A stretch of 64,000 nucleotides of DNA from Bacillota bacterium (lineage in GTDB: Bacteria; Bacillota; Clostridia; DSM-8532), in NCBI GenBank assembly GCA_023411795.1, contig JAEYOK010000010.1, positions 128,892 to 192,891 on the forward strand. The letters run 5' to 3'. Under the pieces are notes generated by a model, which saw nothing but the letters and a program-made list of their open reading frames with translations, was not told where the DNA came from and ran no database searches. Each line of letters starts with the position of its first letter. Position 1 is the first letter of the stretch. Positions 8,826 through 18,775 of the stretch are shown here, one piece after another. The translations under genes and the position numbers were made by a program.

Positions 8826-11800
8826 TACAACACCTCTACTTTTGTACGTATCAGCTTCAAAGCTTCAAGTTCTTTCTTTTCATCAAGGTACTCGTCCCAG
8901 CTCACTTCGCCATTTCTATCCACAACATTCTTAAAGAAGCTAAAGGTTATCTTGTTAGCTTTTGGTGAATCCTTAAAGAAAGCTTCCCCTTCTTTTACAA
9001 AGTCCTGCATTTTGCTTTCTATAGCCTTCTTTGTAGCATTATACGTTGACTCTGCTGGATAAGACTCCTTATTGATGTTAATTGAAGCAGGGTCCTTACC
9101 CTGTACTTTCCTTATCTTATCAATCGTCAGGATAAGCTGCTCATTATATAACCTGTTCTTTTCAGTACGAGCCAGGTTCATTACATTGTCTTTATATCCT
9201 TTTATTAATCCAATGTACTGAACAGCCTGCTCAACACTTTTTTCAAGTAGATTCAAGAAATCTTCAGGCTTACTCAACAAAGTAGATTCATTATCTTCTA
9301 CTTCCTGCTCAAGCCCACCATTAACGTACATATCCAATTCATTGACATACTTTCTCAAATTTACCACTTCTGTATTAGCCTTCAATGCTGTTGTACTATC
9401 ATCAAAATACTCCAGCCAACGTAGAGCTTCACTATTTTTCTTGTATCCATCAACAATTGTAGAAAAATCTTTAAATATCTTTTTATATATCGAAATTACT
9501 CCACTGTCATTGGACCACTTGAGTTCACTACTTTCAGTAGCTGTAAGGCCACAATCAGCTAAAACTTGTTCTATCCTTTCATATGCTCCAATATAGTCTC
9601 CATCCTGTAATTTATAAGCAAGTGTATACTCATAATCTACCATTGTCCCAAGATTTGACGCTTGTAGCTTTTTATAATCGGTTGAGTATTCAAGCTCGGT
9701 ACAATACCGTTGCAGAATATTAGTAACAGGCGAAATAGGAAATGAATACCCATTATATACACTGGAAACCTTAATCTCATTTATCTTCTTTTGTATTTCT
9801 TTCACCGCAGGATCCTTAAGATTAGATATGTACTCGATAAATAACTTGATATGCTTTATTCTATACCATAGTTCTTTTGATTTATCGTGAATCTTAATAT
9901 CCTTGATGATATTAGAATTGTAGGTCTTATAATGGTTCCAGCCTTCTCTATTGTACACTTCACAGCAAAGATTTGAAAACTCTTCAATATAATTAACTAT
10001 ATCCTTGAAATTCTCATAATTTCTCTCTTCTTTACTCTCTAATATCTCAATCTTAATTTTATCTTTAATATTATCCGCCTTATTAAGTCTTCCAGTATAA
10101 TATGGTATTTGATTCTCCAGAATCTGCAGGTATGGTCCATTTATAACCTTCTTCATGCTCTCAATTTCATTCTTGCAGTCATCCTCAAGCCATTTCTTTA
10201 CAAGATCATACCTGTTGTTCAAGTCATAACTGGATATTCTTTCAATGAAACCATCATTGGTTCTCGACAGTAGCTTTAACCCCACCATGAAATCAATCCA
10301 TTGTTCAACAATCTTCTTTGGCTTAACCTCTTTAATACCGCTGAAGAAGAATTTACTCTCATATTCTATTAATGCCTTTCTATACTCATTGAACTTCAGA
10401 ATTTTATTCATGCAGTTAGGAATACTTATAGCATAAACCTCTTTTTCAAATAAACCTGTCTCCCTGTACCCCATTCCTTCATTGATTTTTCCAATGAAAG
10501 TATTTTTAAGGATCATTTTCAAATCAGTATATTCCCCGTCTGGGATTTTAACGTCCTTCTTGGTCCCCAATTCTTCAAAGTCAATGCCATTGATAAGCAT
10601 AGCTTTAAAAGCCTTTGAAAGAAGCTGAATCTGTTGGCTTTCAGCTTTTTTGTATATAATCGGCCTTAATATCCAGCCTTCTTCATCCAGCTTGTCATAC
10701 CATTTTTTTGCACTCTCGTTGAAATGATCCCTTATCTTTCTTATCTTGTCCCTGAATGTAGAAGTAATCTGATTAATATTTTCTCTAACATCCAAAGTGT
10801 TCTTTGGTAAGGACATAACCTCCAAAATATCCTTTTGAAGTCTGGTTATGCTTACAAAGATTAAGCATTTACCAATCCCTTCATACCTTTCATTAACAAA
10901 TTTCTGGGTTAATTCAGGGCTAATGATCGTGTCCGAGACTACAAATATAGGATGTACTCCCTCTTTTAAAAGCCTGCTATCTAACAGGACATCCTTTATC
11001 TTGTCTTCATCCTTACCCCAAATGATATCTACTATCTTATCTCCATGCACATCAAGATAAGGTCCGTTTTCGACTTTTGTCCTAACACAGTCAACATCAT
11101 GTATTGTATATGGTTGTCCTTCTGGGTAGCTTATTTCAAGCACCCTGCATATACCTGCCAAAACACGCTTGACTTCTTCTTTCTTATTCTTATTTCTCTC
11201 TTCTATTAACTTTTCAATTTCCTTGTTTTTTTCAGAATCAGGCACATAACCGAAGTCATCTTTTTCTACTCTATATCTTTTATCCAGACGGCTTAAGTAA
11301 GCAAAGTTAGGACCAATATATGAAGCGTCGTTCTCTTCAATCTTTTCAAGTATATATTTGTATATATACCTTGCTGCCTCCTCAATATCATCTACAGGAT
11401 AGAGCATTCTAATTTGGTCCAAGAAGGTTTCTTCTTCTTTTCCTACAATATACTCCTGTTCCTTGACATTGATTGAAAATGTTTTGAGACTTTTCAGGAA
11501 TACCTGTAAGTCAAACTTTCCGCCAAAACTATTAACAAACATATCGCCCGAATCTCTCTTGTATCCTTGTTTTACAAGAAATGACGCCAGATCATCTTTG
11601 GAAATTTTTACACAATTGAATTCCTTAAATAGTTTTTCGCCATCTTCAGCTTTAGCTTCTGTAAGTGCTTTTATTTCATCACCGATATACACTGATTTAC
11701 TAACTGGGATCTGTCTTAACAAAGCGTGTTTAATAATTTGCCTGTACTTATCTTTGCATTGGATATAGTCAAACGCAGACTTATCAATAAGGCTTGTTTG

Positions 11801-12859
11801 AAATCTTGCACTCCCCTTTAGAATGTTTTCAAATATGAAGCCTGTATCTGGCTTAATTCCATCCTTTATTTGTTGGTCCACATTCCCCATAATAACATTG
11901 AACCAACCGAAATTCCCTCCTGCTATCGCATAAGCAGCTTCTACAAGTCCTTGAGGATATTCAGGAACCATCCCCTTATCCTTAAGATACTTAATGTAGT
12001 CTGATATATCTGCAAAGGAGTTCTGTAACATTTCATACATTTCAGTTCTTCTATCTAAAGCACCTATACCCTGGATGCTGCCACCTATAACAGTGGAACA
12101 AAGCAACAGGTATGAAACGTCTGGGTACTTCTTTCTTGGATCCTCATGCTTAATTGCACTGGTTATTACCTGAATTGATTCTCCGTCGATTTTGCTTATC
12201 AGCTCTTTATCCTTTTCTATACCGTATTTTGCTATTTCAGCTTCTGTCTCAAGTTCATCACAAACAATGAGTATATGATCTATTCCAAATTTCTTTATGT
12301 AATTAATACCGCTTCTTGTGAGTTCATCAAGCTTACGGCTATCAATAACTAAACTATCTAAATCTACAGAACCATGCTGCAGTATCCCCTTTAACACATC
12401 TCGATCAAATCCCATAGGAGCTAATGCATTCTGAATAGACTCCATAATCTTTCCCTGAATGCTTCCATCAGATTCCTGGCTTAAATATTTTAAAGCAGTG
12501 TATATACCATAAGCTACCCAATTGTCTCCCAGCAAATCTTCATGGTACATCTGGGAATAGCGGATGTAAATAGGCAGCACTCCGTCTTCAAAATTAGGTT
12601 TAAATATTTTTACTGTCTTCTGTTCCCCATCCTCTGATATAATCCAACCTCTATCCATTCCAAGCGGTTCAGAAATCACTTCAAATCCAATTCTTGACTT
12701 ACCAACACCCCACCTTGATATGAGTGGAAAAATTGTTGCAAGTCCTGCTGTTTTCATATTCTTTGTAAATGTTTTAAAGATTTCATAAAATTCATCTTGC
12801 CCCACCATAGGTTGGGTGAGCGGAAACTCACTTGTACCATACATCGCCCAAATTGACAT
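8825..12859 (-). CDS. 1344-residue P-loop ATPase, BrxC/PglY-like in size and role (defence operon)
   Basis: The start at 12859 is chosen because AAGGAGG lies 8 nt before it. A longer ATG at 12877 lacks a site. Near the N-terminus SRWGVGKS (residues 48-55) is a Walker A with Ser in place of the first Gly, and HILIVCDELE (D201, E202) is a clean Walker B. About 1100 residues of mostly helical, charged sequence follow, with no second P-loop. The architecture is that of large AAA/STAND-like ATPases that act as cores of BREX-type complexes (BrxC/PglY), but I cannot assign it to that family by motif alone. The 68-bp gap before it is the longest in the operon and has the AT-rich repeat TATAAAGTG twice, perhaps an internal promoter. 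Confidence 0.8.
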   Translation of the reverse strand: MSIWAMYGTSEFPLTQPMVGQDEFYEIFKTFTKNMKTAGLATIFPLISRWGVGKSRIGFEVISEPLGMDRGWIISEDGEQKTVKIFKPNFEDGVLPIYIRYSQMYHEDLLGDNWVAYGIYTALKYLSQESDGSIQGKIMESIQNALAPMGFDRDVLKGILQHGSVDLDSLVIDSRKLDELTRSGINYIKKFGIDHILIVCDELETEAEIAKYGIEKDKELISKIDGESIQVITSAIKHEDPRKKYPDVSYLLLCSTVIGGSIQGIGALDRRTEMYEMLQNSFADISDYIKYLKDKGMVPEYPQGLVEAAYAIAGGNFGWFNVIMGNVDQQIKDGIKPDTGFIFENILKGSARFQTSLIDKSAFDYIQCKDKYRQIIKHALLRQIPVSKSVYIGDEIKALTEAKAEDGEKLFKEFNCVKISKDDLASFLVKQGYKRDSGDMFVNSFGGKFDLQVFLKSLKTFSINVKEQEYIVGKEEETFLDQIRMLYPVDDIEEAARYIYKYILEKIEENDASYIGPNFAYLSRLDKRYRVEKDDFGYVPDSEKNKEIEKLIEERNKNKKEEVKRVLAGICRVLEISYPEGQPYTIHDVDCVRTKVENGPYLDVHGDKIVDIIWGKDEDKIKDVLLDSRLLKEGVHPIFVVSDTIISPELTQKFVNERYEGIGKCLIFVSITRLQKDILEVMSLPKNTLDVRENINQITSTFRDKIRKIRDHFNESAKKWYDKLDEEGWILRPIIYKKAESQQIQLLSKAFKAMLINGIDFEELGTKKDVKIPDGEYTDLKMILKNTFIGKINEGMGYRETGLFEKEVYAISIPNCMNKILKFNEYRKALIEYESKFFFSGIKEVKPKKIVEQWIDFMVGLKLLSRTNDGFIERISSYDLNNRYDLVKKWLEDDCKNEIESMKKVINGPYLQILENQIPYYTGRLNKADNIKDKIKIEILESKEERNYENFKDIVNYIEEFSNLCCEVYNREGWNHYKTYNSNIIKDIKIHDKSKELWYRIKHIKLFIEYISNLKDPAVKEIQKKINEIKVSSVYNGYSFPISPVTNILQRYCTELEYSTDYKKLQASNLGTMVDYEYTLAYKLQDGDYIGAYERIEQVLADCGLTATESSELKWSNDSGVISIYKKIFKDFSTIVDGYKKNSEALRWLEYFDDSTTALKANTEVVNLRKYVNELDMYVNGGLEQEVEDNESTLLSKPEDFLNLLEKSVEQAVQYIGLIKGYKDNVMNLARTEKNRLYNEQLILTIDKIRKVQGKDPASININKESYPAESTYNATKKAIESKMQDFVKEGEAFFKDSPKANKITFSFFKNVVDRNGEVSWDEYLDEKKELEALKLIRTKVEVL

Positions 12860-12927
12860 ACCAGCAACCTCCTTCATTCACTTTATATCCACTTTATATA
12901 ATCTTATATAGTATATATAGCCCTTAT

Positions 12928-13983
12928 TCAGTCAGAGAATTTTATCTGTAAAAGCTGATAATCTTTCTTTCCAAGGAGCCCTCTTCCATGCCTCGGCTGT
13001 CCCTGCTCATGACTAATTATTCTGAACAGTCCCTCATTTGCACCTGTTATAAAAAAACGATCAATCCATTGCTCTTCACCCATGTCCGATACGTTATTAA
13101 GCTTTTCTTTTAAAATAGAACCTACTATTCCTACAGGGAAAAGGCCTCTTACATCGGAATACTGACCAATAAGATCCTTAAGAATTTCAATGTTATCTCT
13201 ACAGCCTCCTAACATAAGGCTATCATATGTTTCTTTACTAACATAGCTCTTAAGCTTATGCTTATCCAGATGATATTTCCCTTCACCATCTACTTTCAGC
13301 CATTTAAGGTACTCAAACAGCATAAGTGGTATCTTAATATATGTACTAATTGATCCCAGTGATGGGAAGTCTTTGTTAGCTCCTTTTATTTCTATGGCTT
13401 CATCAATATCTATATCAAGTTCATTTCTCCAAAAGTCACCAAGGACCTTACCAGGATACGAATTTATTAGTGAATTAATATTCACCTGGTTGGGGTCACT
13501 ACTGAAAATATAATAATCCTTATTTTCAAACTTAACGAATGCAGTTGATAGAACTCCTGTAAAGCCATTAGGGAGAACCAATTGCCCACCATTCAGGAGT
13601 GCTATAGCTATACTCCTTACCCTAATGGAAAACCTCAATAATTGTTCTCCAAGATACTTCTCCCATCCATCATCCTTCTTATATAAAGCAACAAACTCTA
13701 CTGCTCTTTCAGTTAAGCAAAATCCCGATTCACATTCTTTAATAAAGTTGCTGCCTGTTATTAAATATGTTCCTGCTGACCTCTCTGCTCCAAACAGTCC
13801 ATAGACCTCATCAGCATTTACAATCCTGCCATTCTCGTCGGCCTTATATGATAGATAGTTTTTTGCTATCTGGTGTTTACTATTACATTCAATAGTCTCT
13901 GGAAGTTCCTCAAGCATTTCTGCCCAACGCTCAATATTGGAGCTTTTTACCCAGAACCTATCTGTGCCTATTTTTATTATCAT
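12928..13983 (-). CDS. Unknown defence-operon protein, 351 aa (a)
   Basis: I do not recognise this protein. It is soluble and begins MIIKIGTDRFWVK. It has a probable helical middle and a C-terminus rich in Gly, Arg and His (GQPRHGRGLLGKK) that could touch nucleic acid. It overlaps the preceding gene by ATGA, so the two 351-aa products are probably made in equal amounts and may form a complex. Between the HsdS gene and the giant ATPase, it is likely an adaptor that links DNA recognition to the ATPase. That role is inferred from position only. Confidence 0.8.
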   Translation of the reverse strand: MIIKIGTDRFWVKSSNIERWAEMLEELPETIECNSKHQIAKNYLSYKADENGRIVNADEVYGLFGAERSAGTYLITGSNFIKECESGFCLTERAVEFVALYKKDDGWEKYLGEQLLRFSIRVRSIAIALLNGGQLVLPNGFTGVLSTAFVKFENKDYYIFSSDPNQVNINSLINSYPGKVLGDFWRNELDIDIDEAIEIKGANKDFPSLGSISTYIKIPLMLFEYLKWLKVDGEGKYHLDKHKLKSYVSKETYDSLMLGGCRDNIEILKDLIGQYSDVRGLFPVGIVGSILKEKLNNVSDMGEEQWIDRFFITGANEGLFRIISHEQGQPRHGRGLLGKKDYQLLQIKFSD

Positions 13984-15035
13984 AATGAGCTCCTCAACTT
14001 TTCAATGTAATCTTTTAATACGTTCTTAAACCTCCTGGAACGATTTTTTATTATAATGTCTTTTGAGTATATATGATCTTTGAAGGCGGTATTCAGCACG
14101 TACTCGCCATCCTTATATGCAATCTTCTCATTTTCAAGCATATCAAATACAATTTTATCAACGTCAGGAGCCATATCTGGAAAAAGGCTAAAACCACTGT
14201 CACTGCAAAATTCATAAGTAAAATCTTTTAACTTTCCGAGCCTTATCTCTCTACATTTGATGTTATAGACATATATATCTAACGGCTGTAAACTAAAAGC
14301 ATTATCTTTATCTGTTGGTCTAATGCAAATTCCTTCAAAGCCTTCTGCTTCATATTCAGATATAATCATGCAAAGGACAGTAATGAATGTTTTCCACGGA
14401 TTCGATAGGACATCATAGACTTCTCTGCTAACAGGAAAATCTATATACTTATAGGGAGTCAAAGTGTACTGATTTTTGACATCCAATTGTTCAATATCAA
14501 CCTGTGAAGCTATATTCCTGCCTCTAATCCAGGCTTCGTTGGGGGTTTCCCCCATTCCAGGACAACCTACCTCAATTTGTTCATGTGCATTTTGCATTAT
14601 TTTGAGCTTACTTAAGATTAATTGATAATGTGGATATCCACCAAAGATCATTTGATAAAAATTTTTAATTTCTTCTGTTTCGAATACTTCTTTATCTTTT
14701 AGTAGCAAAATGGATTTTGCAAATATCGGTACACTATTAGCAAAATCAAATAAAACCTTACTATCACCACTTCTACCAATTGAGACAGCTTCTTCATATA
14801 CTATTTTTAGCAATATATTTAACAAATCAGGATACCAGCATAGCAAAGAAGAAATAAATTCTTCCCTGCTTGACAATCCACTAAACTTTATCCATCTTCT
14901 ACTAATAATAACCCTATCAGACTTGCTCACAAGGAAGTTACATTCTATTAAGTATCTTAAAATATCTAACTTTTTTGTCTCTCCATAATCATATAGAATG
15001 TTTAAGTATTTAAATAATTCATTTACTCTTGCCAT
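13980..15035 (-). CDS. Unknown defence-operon protein, 351 aa (b)
   Basis: Not recognised. The first 60 residues (FKYLNILYDYGETKKLDILRYLIE) look like a winged-helix unit. The middle is helical and the end is basic (KNRSRRFKNVLK). There is no enzyme motif. The start has AGGTGG upstream. It overlaps the next gene by 4 bp and follows the HsdS gene after 25 bp. DNA binding through the N-terminal domain is a guess from pattern. Confidence 0.8.
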   Translation of the reverse strand: MARVNELFKYLNILYDYGETKKLDILRYLIECNFLVSKSDRVIISRRWIKFSGLSSREEFISSLLCWYPDLLNILLKIVYEEAVSIGRSGDSKVLFDFANSVPIFAKSILLLKDKEVFETEEIKNFYQMIFGGYPHYQLILSKLKIMQNAHEQIEVGCPGMGETPNEAWIRGRNIASQVDIEQLDVKNQYTLTPYKYIDFPVSREVYDVLSNPWKTFITVLCMIISEYEAEGFEGICIRPTDKDNAFSLQPLDIYVYNIKCREIRLGKLKDFTYEFCSDSGFSLFPDMAPDVDKIVFDMLENEKIAYKDGEYVLNTAFKDHIYSKDIIIKNRSRRFKNVLKDYIEKLRSSL

Positions 15036-15060
15036 ACCACCACCTGCTTTCAGGTTATAA

Positions 15061-16467
15061 TCACAATTTTGTCATGTCAAATTTGCCCTCAACCAAGTCA
15101 CCTATATCTTGTTTCACGTCTTCAATAATAGAGGCACTCTCTTCCTTACACTTAAGGTATTTAATATACGCATCCCTATATCTCTTTTGTAATACCATGT
15201 CTGGTATTGGGATTAAATTTGATTTACATTCTGTCAAGTTCATATTTTGCTGGACCGCTCCGTTTGCAATTCGAGAGGTCTGTAGCCGACCTATTTTTGA
15301 GTTAAAGAATCCTGCAAGATAGTACGAATCAACAATTGCTTCTTTAACTTTAATTCTAACAACAGCTGCATTCAAGTTACCTACTTTTAAATATTCTGGT
15401 ACGACTGTCGACCTGCCTATAGTACCCCTTACTGTGAGTAACACTTGTCCAGGTGTAACTTGTGTCTTCTTCAACTCATTATTCTTCTTTTCTGAAATGT
15501 AGACAAATCCTTTATTTAAAAATTCTCCATCATCACCGATATTAACACCTCTAATAATTGGAATTCCAAATTCAACGTAATCGCTTGTACTTATTGCCCA
15601 CCCGCCAGGTCCATCCTGAACTTCTTCTACTATTTTTCCTAACGGATAAAATTTTTGCTTTCGGATTGTTCTTTCAGCAAAGATATATTCAGATTTATAA
15701 TATTCAGCCTCTAATCTTCCAGATAGAACTTCTTCATATCCAATCCAGCGAGCATTCATTGTAGTATCCTCAAAAGCGATATACTGAAGAATCTCTTCAT
15801 ACATAATTTCATCTGCTTCTTCTCTAAGTTTTTTAGCCATTTCTCTATATTCTTCTGCTTTTCTCAACTTATCCCCAATATACTTTTGAATACTTGGTAC
15901 GGGTATAGGCACAATAAAATTAACTATTGACTCTTTATCATTATAAAAGATACCTGTATTAGAAATGGCTCGCTTCTTCTGTAGAAGAAAGTACGGAGAA
16001 CTCATAAACGCAGTTACATAATATGGATCAAATTGTTGCTTAAGCCTCATTCTAAAGATACTTCCATTAAAAAGTGCAGTGTAGTTAATAGATGGCACAA
16101 TAGACACAGACCATTCTGCATCTATTGTCGCACCTTTTATAAGCATTAAAATATCTCCACATACTGCTTGACTCTTCTCATTATAATAACTTTCAGGGAC
16201 AACAATAAGTTGTTCTTCTGATACAGTTAAATCACGTAAATCTGTTCCTCTAATCAAGTATATTCCCGTTTCACAATAATCATTGCTATCTGGTAAAGTG
16301 CCATAATCACCTTTTAAATAAATATTACCGAGCAACTCATAATTTAGTTTCTTAAGCATTGCTTCATTTTCAACAAATTCATTTTTATAAAATTGGGCAT
16401 CAATTCTTTGTTCTATAAATTCAGCATTAACCCATGATATATTTGTTCTTGTATCATTTAAATTCAT
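15061..16467 (-). CDS. Type I restriction-modification specificity subunit (HsdS-like)
   Basis: 468 residues with two target-recognition domains of HsdS type, about 1-200 and 225-450. Each starts with the conserved pattern of a Tyr-rich entry (AQFYKNEF; AEYYKSEY), a GxIxLxxG-like strand and a GDILMLIKG / GQVLLTVRG strand. Helical spacers follow (LRKAEEYREMAKKLREEADE). This full-length two-TRD form would read a split target. It lies 12 bp after the canonical methylase gene and has AAGGAGA before its ATG. It should guide HsdM to methylate host DNA, and in a defence complex it would mark self. Confidence 0.92.
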   Translation of the reverse strand: MNLNDTRTNISWVNAEFIEQRIDAQFYKNEFVENEAMLKKLNYELLGNIYLKGDYGTLPDSNDYCETGIYLIRGTDLRDLTVSEEQLIVVPESYYNEKSQAVCGDILMLIKGATIDAEWSVSIVPSINYTALFNGSIFRMRLKQQFDPYYVTAFMSSPYFLLQKKRAISNTGIFYNDKESIVNFIVPIPVPSIQKYIGDKLRKAEEYREMAKKLREEADEIMYEEILQYIAFEDTTMNARWIGYEEVLSGRLEAEYYKSEYIFAERTIRKQKFYPLGKIVEEVQDGPGGWAISTSDYVEFGIPIIRGVNIGDDGEFLNKGFVYISEKKNNELKKTQVTPGQVLLTVRGTIGRSTVVPEYLKVGNLNAAVVRIKVKEAIVDSYYLAGFFNSKIGRLQTSRIANGAVQQNMNLTECKSNLIPIPDMVLQKRYRDAYIKYLKCKEESASIIEDVKQDIGDLVEGKFDMTKL

Positions 16468-16479
16468 AAGTCTTTCTCC

Positions 16480-18372
16480 TTAGTCAGTGTCCATTATTGA
16501 TCCCTTTTTATATTCCTCTACTATTTTTAGTAAGTCATTATGCTCATCACCAAGTAGTATTTCTACATTCTGTTTTACTGTAAATCCAACTTTCTCTGCA
16601 ATAGCCATAAACACCGAACCCTGTTTTTCTCCAGAATGCTCTTTCTTCTTTACATATAAAAGTGATGTTTTTGCTCCAGCTCCAGAAAGTCCAAAAGTCT
16701 CTTGTGGCAAACTAATTACAGCCTTTAATATTGCTTTCCCGCCTTCGAACTCACCAGTTACAGGATTTTTCTTACCCATAATATACTCACGGATATACTT
16801 ATCCCCAGAGTTCGACAATATACCATCTGGTACAACAATCATAAGAAGACCACCTGGCTTTAATAGCTGCAAATTTCTGTCGATAAACAATATTGCTGGA
16901 TCCACGGAATTAAGTTCTTTCCACTTACCTTTACTATCAGGTTTCGACCCCAGTGACAACCCATTTGGGTTCATTCTATTCTGTCCATCCGTATCAATAT
17001 CTGTAGAGTATAGCTTTAAAATTTCTTCCGCTTCCTCATTCTCAACAACTGTAGTTCCTTTTTTTATAGATTTTGCTATTCCATCTTTCTTAAAAGGAGG
17101 ATTAGTTATAATAGCATCAAAAGACGCTGGCGTAAAACATTCAGAAATCAGAGAATTGCGTGTTTGAAATATCGGGCATTTTACTGCTCCATGAAGAGCC
17201 ATGTTAATTCTTGCTTTCAAAATCATTCCTGGAGCATTGTCAGCACCAATGAAGCAATGTTCTTTCATTCTCTCGAATAATTCTTCATACTGTTTTTTGT
17301 CTCCAGTGAGGTTATTTAATAGATATTTCTTTATTTCCTGAAGAACTTTAATAAGAAAGCCCGCCGAACCACAGCAAAGATCAGCAACTCTGAAATTAGG
17401 ATTACCATTGTCAGGGTCTTTACTTATAAGTTTAGCTGCCCCCTCTTTTGTTAAGTCGTATACTACCATTTCTGCTGCAGCTTCTGTAACTTGTCTTGGA
17501 GTTAAGTAGATACCCATACCACCTTTATTTTCATACTTTCCACGAAGAAGTACATCAAAAACTCTTCCAGCTACATCCCCTGTCAAATGAAGTAAAGTAC
17601 CAGGTTTTTGTATACCTTCTTCAGTGATAGATCCCAAATCCTGTAATGCCTTTAATACATTCAAATATATATTAGGATTTTCTAATTTCAGGTACTCATC
17701 TCGACTAAATATCTGAACTGTCTCGCCATTATCAAGTGTTGCAACATAATCAATATGATCTTTGACCTCTTTAAAAGCTTCTCTAATCTCTTCTACTACT
17801 TTACTTTTATTTTCAGCTTGCCCAATATAATTAACACTATATATATCACTAAAAAGTTTTCCAGCTACACTTCCTTTGGTTAACCTATACCCTTTATGGT
17901 GTAATCTAAAAACTTCCATAAATATTAGCTTACAAAACTCATCAATAGCATCATTTGAACTATCAACATGATCTTTCATAGTAAAAATCATCTCATGTAA
18001 GGCATCAAATTTACGTTGGAGTTCATATTCTACTTTTCTTGACCAGATATCCCTTTCAGTAAGCTCTCTCTTCCCAAATTTGTATTTAAGTTCTTCTTCA
18101 GTAGCTGAAGGAATATGCGATACTGATTTTTCATCAGCGACGTAGATAAATGAACTATTTACACCATTTGTAATCCAGGCGTAAGTACAAATAGGATTAG
18201 TTTGCATTGCCTCATATGTGATTACAGTAATTAATTCAGGTTTTAATTGGCCTTCATCAACTTTTTTTACAAATATACTTGCATCCCTATGGCTTGCAAC
18301 AAATGTTAAATTATCAATATCCAATATTGCTTCATAGCCAAGTTTTCTTACTTTTTCTTTTAAATCCTGCAT
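16480..18372 (-). CDS. N6-adenine DNA methyltransferase (HsdM-like) with extra N-terminal domain
   Basis: 630 residues, longer than usual HsdM. The methylase core carries motif I ADLCCGSAGF (331-339) for AdoMet and the catalytic motif NPPF (424-427). Both are intact, so it should methylate adenine. Ahead of it the HsdM helical domain (DVLLRGKYENK) is present. The first about 100 residues resemble the N-terminal fold of type I R or M subunits (ITYEAMQTNPICTYAWITNG). It pairs with the adjacent HsdS. No HsdR helicase is present, so restriction must come from other operon members. Confidence 0.94.
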   Translation of the reverse strand: MQDLKEKVRKLGYEAILDIDNLTFVASHRDASIFVKKVDEGQLKPELITVITYEAMQTNPICTYAWITNGVNSSFIYVADEKSVSHIPSATEEELKYKFGKRELTERDIWSRKVEYELQRKFDALHEMIFTMKDHVDSSNDAIDEFCKLIFMEVFRLHHKGYRLTKGSVAGKLFSDIYSVNYIGQAENKSKVVEEIREAFKEVKDHIDYVATLDNGETVQIFSRDEYLKLENPNIYLNVLKALQDLGSITEEGIQKPGTLLHLTGDVAGRVFDVLLRGKYENKGGMGIYLTPRQVTEAAAEMVVYDLTKEGAAKLISKDPDNGNPNFRVADLCCGSAGFLIKVLQEIKKYLLNNLTGDKKQYEELFERMKEHCFIGADNAPGMILKARINMALHGAVKCPIFQTRNSLISECFTPASFDAIITNPPFKKDGIAKSIKKGTTVVENEEAEEILKLYSTDIDTDGQNRMNPNGLSLGSKPDSKGKWKELNSVDPAILFIDRNLQLLKPGGLLMIVVPDGILSNSGDKYIREYIMGKKNPVTGEFEGGKAILKAVISLPQETFGLSGAGAKTSLLYVKKKEHSGEKQGSVFMAIAEKVGFTVKQNVEILLGDEHNDLLKIVEEYKKGSIMDTD

Positions 18373-18392
18373 ATATTAATCCTCTCTACTCA

Positions 18393-18746
18393 TCAAATTT
18401 TCACTATAACAACATTGTTCGGACTTTTGTATCTACTACTTTTTTGAGCAATTTTAATAATTTCGCTATCACTTGTAATAATCTCTTGAGGTATCATCTC
18501 CATAATTTTTTTTACAGGGATTACAGGTCTACCCTCCATAGCTTTATCGATTATCTCTAATATTTTATCATTGGAGCTGCCACTTTCAACAAAGTATACA
18601 TCGCCTTGCTTAATAATGTTCCTGTCGAGTTGCACAAACAACTCAACCTGTGCCTTATTCCAGTTAAGTCCAATTTGCTGAAGCCTCTGATGTAAGACTT
18701 CCAGTGTTTTTGGAGTTTTTAATTGATTAAATATTTGTTCTACCAC
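18393..18746 (-). CDS. Small winged-helix-like protein between the two methylase genes
   Basis: 117 residues from a GTG start with GGAGGG ahead. Two similar halves each look like a winged helix: residues 8-55 (LHQRLQQIGLNWNKAQVELFV then a short wing GDVYFVES), and 60-117 ending NNVVIVKI. No enzymatic motif. It may be a DNA-binding accessory or a regulator of the methylases. Its position between two M genes suggests a structural link, but the function is unknown. Confidence 0.7.
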   Translation of the reverse strand: MVEQIFNQLKTPKTLEVLHQRLQQIGLNWNKAQVELFVQLDRNIIKQGDVYFVESGSSNDKILEIIDKAMEGRPVIPVKKIMEMIPQEIITSDSEIIKIAQKSSRYKSPNNVVIVKI

Positions 18747-18775
18747 GTTTCAGCCCTCCAAAGTTAACATCTTCC

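Noticed and set aside
16487..17167. Long plus-strand open frame of 226 codons opposite the hsdM gene
   Set aside because: It lies fully within the well-supported methylase gene, has a Ser/Phe/Pro-rich composition typical of an antisense shadow, and no ribosome site.
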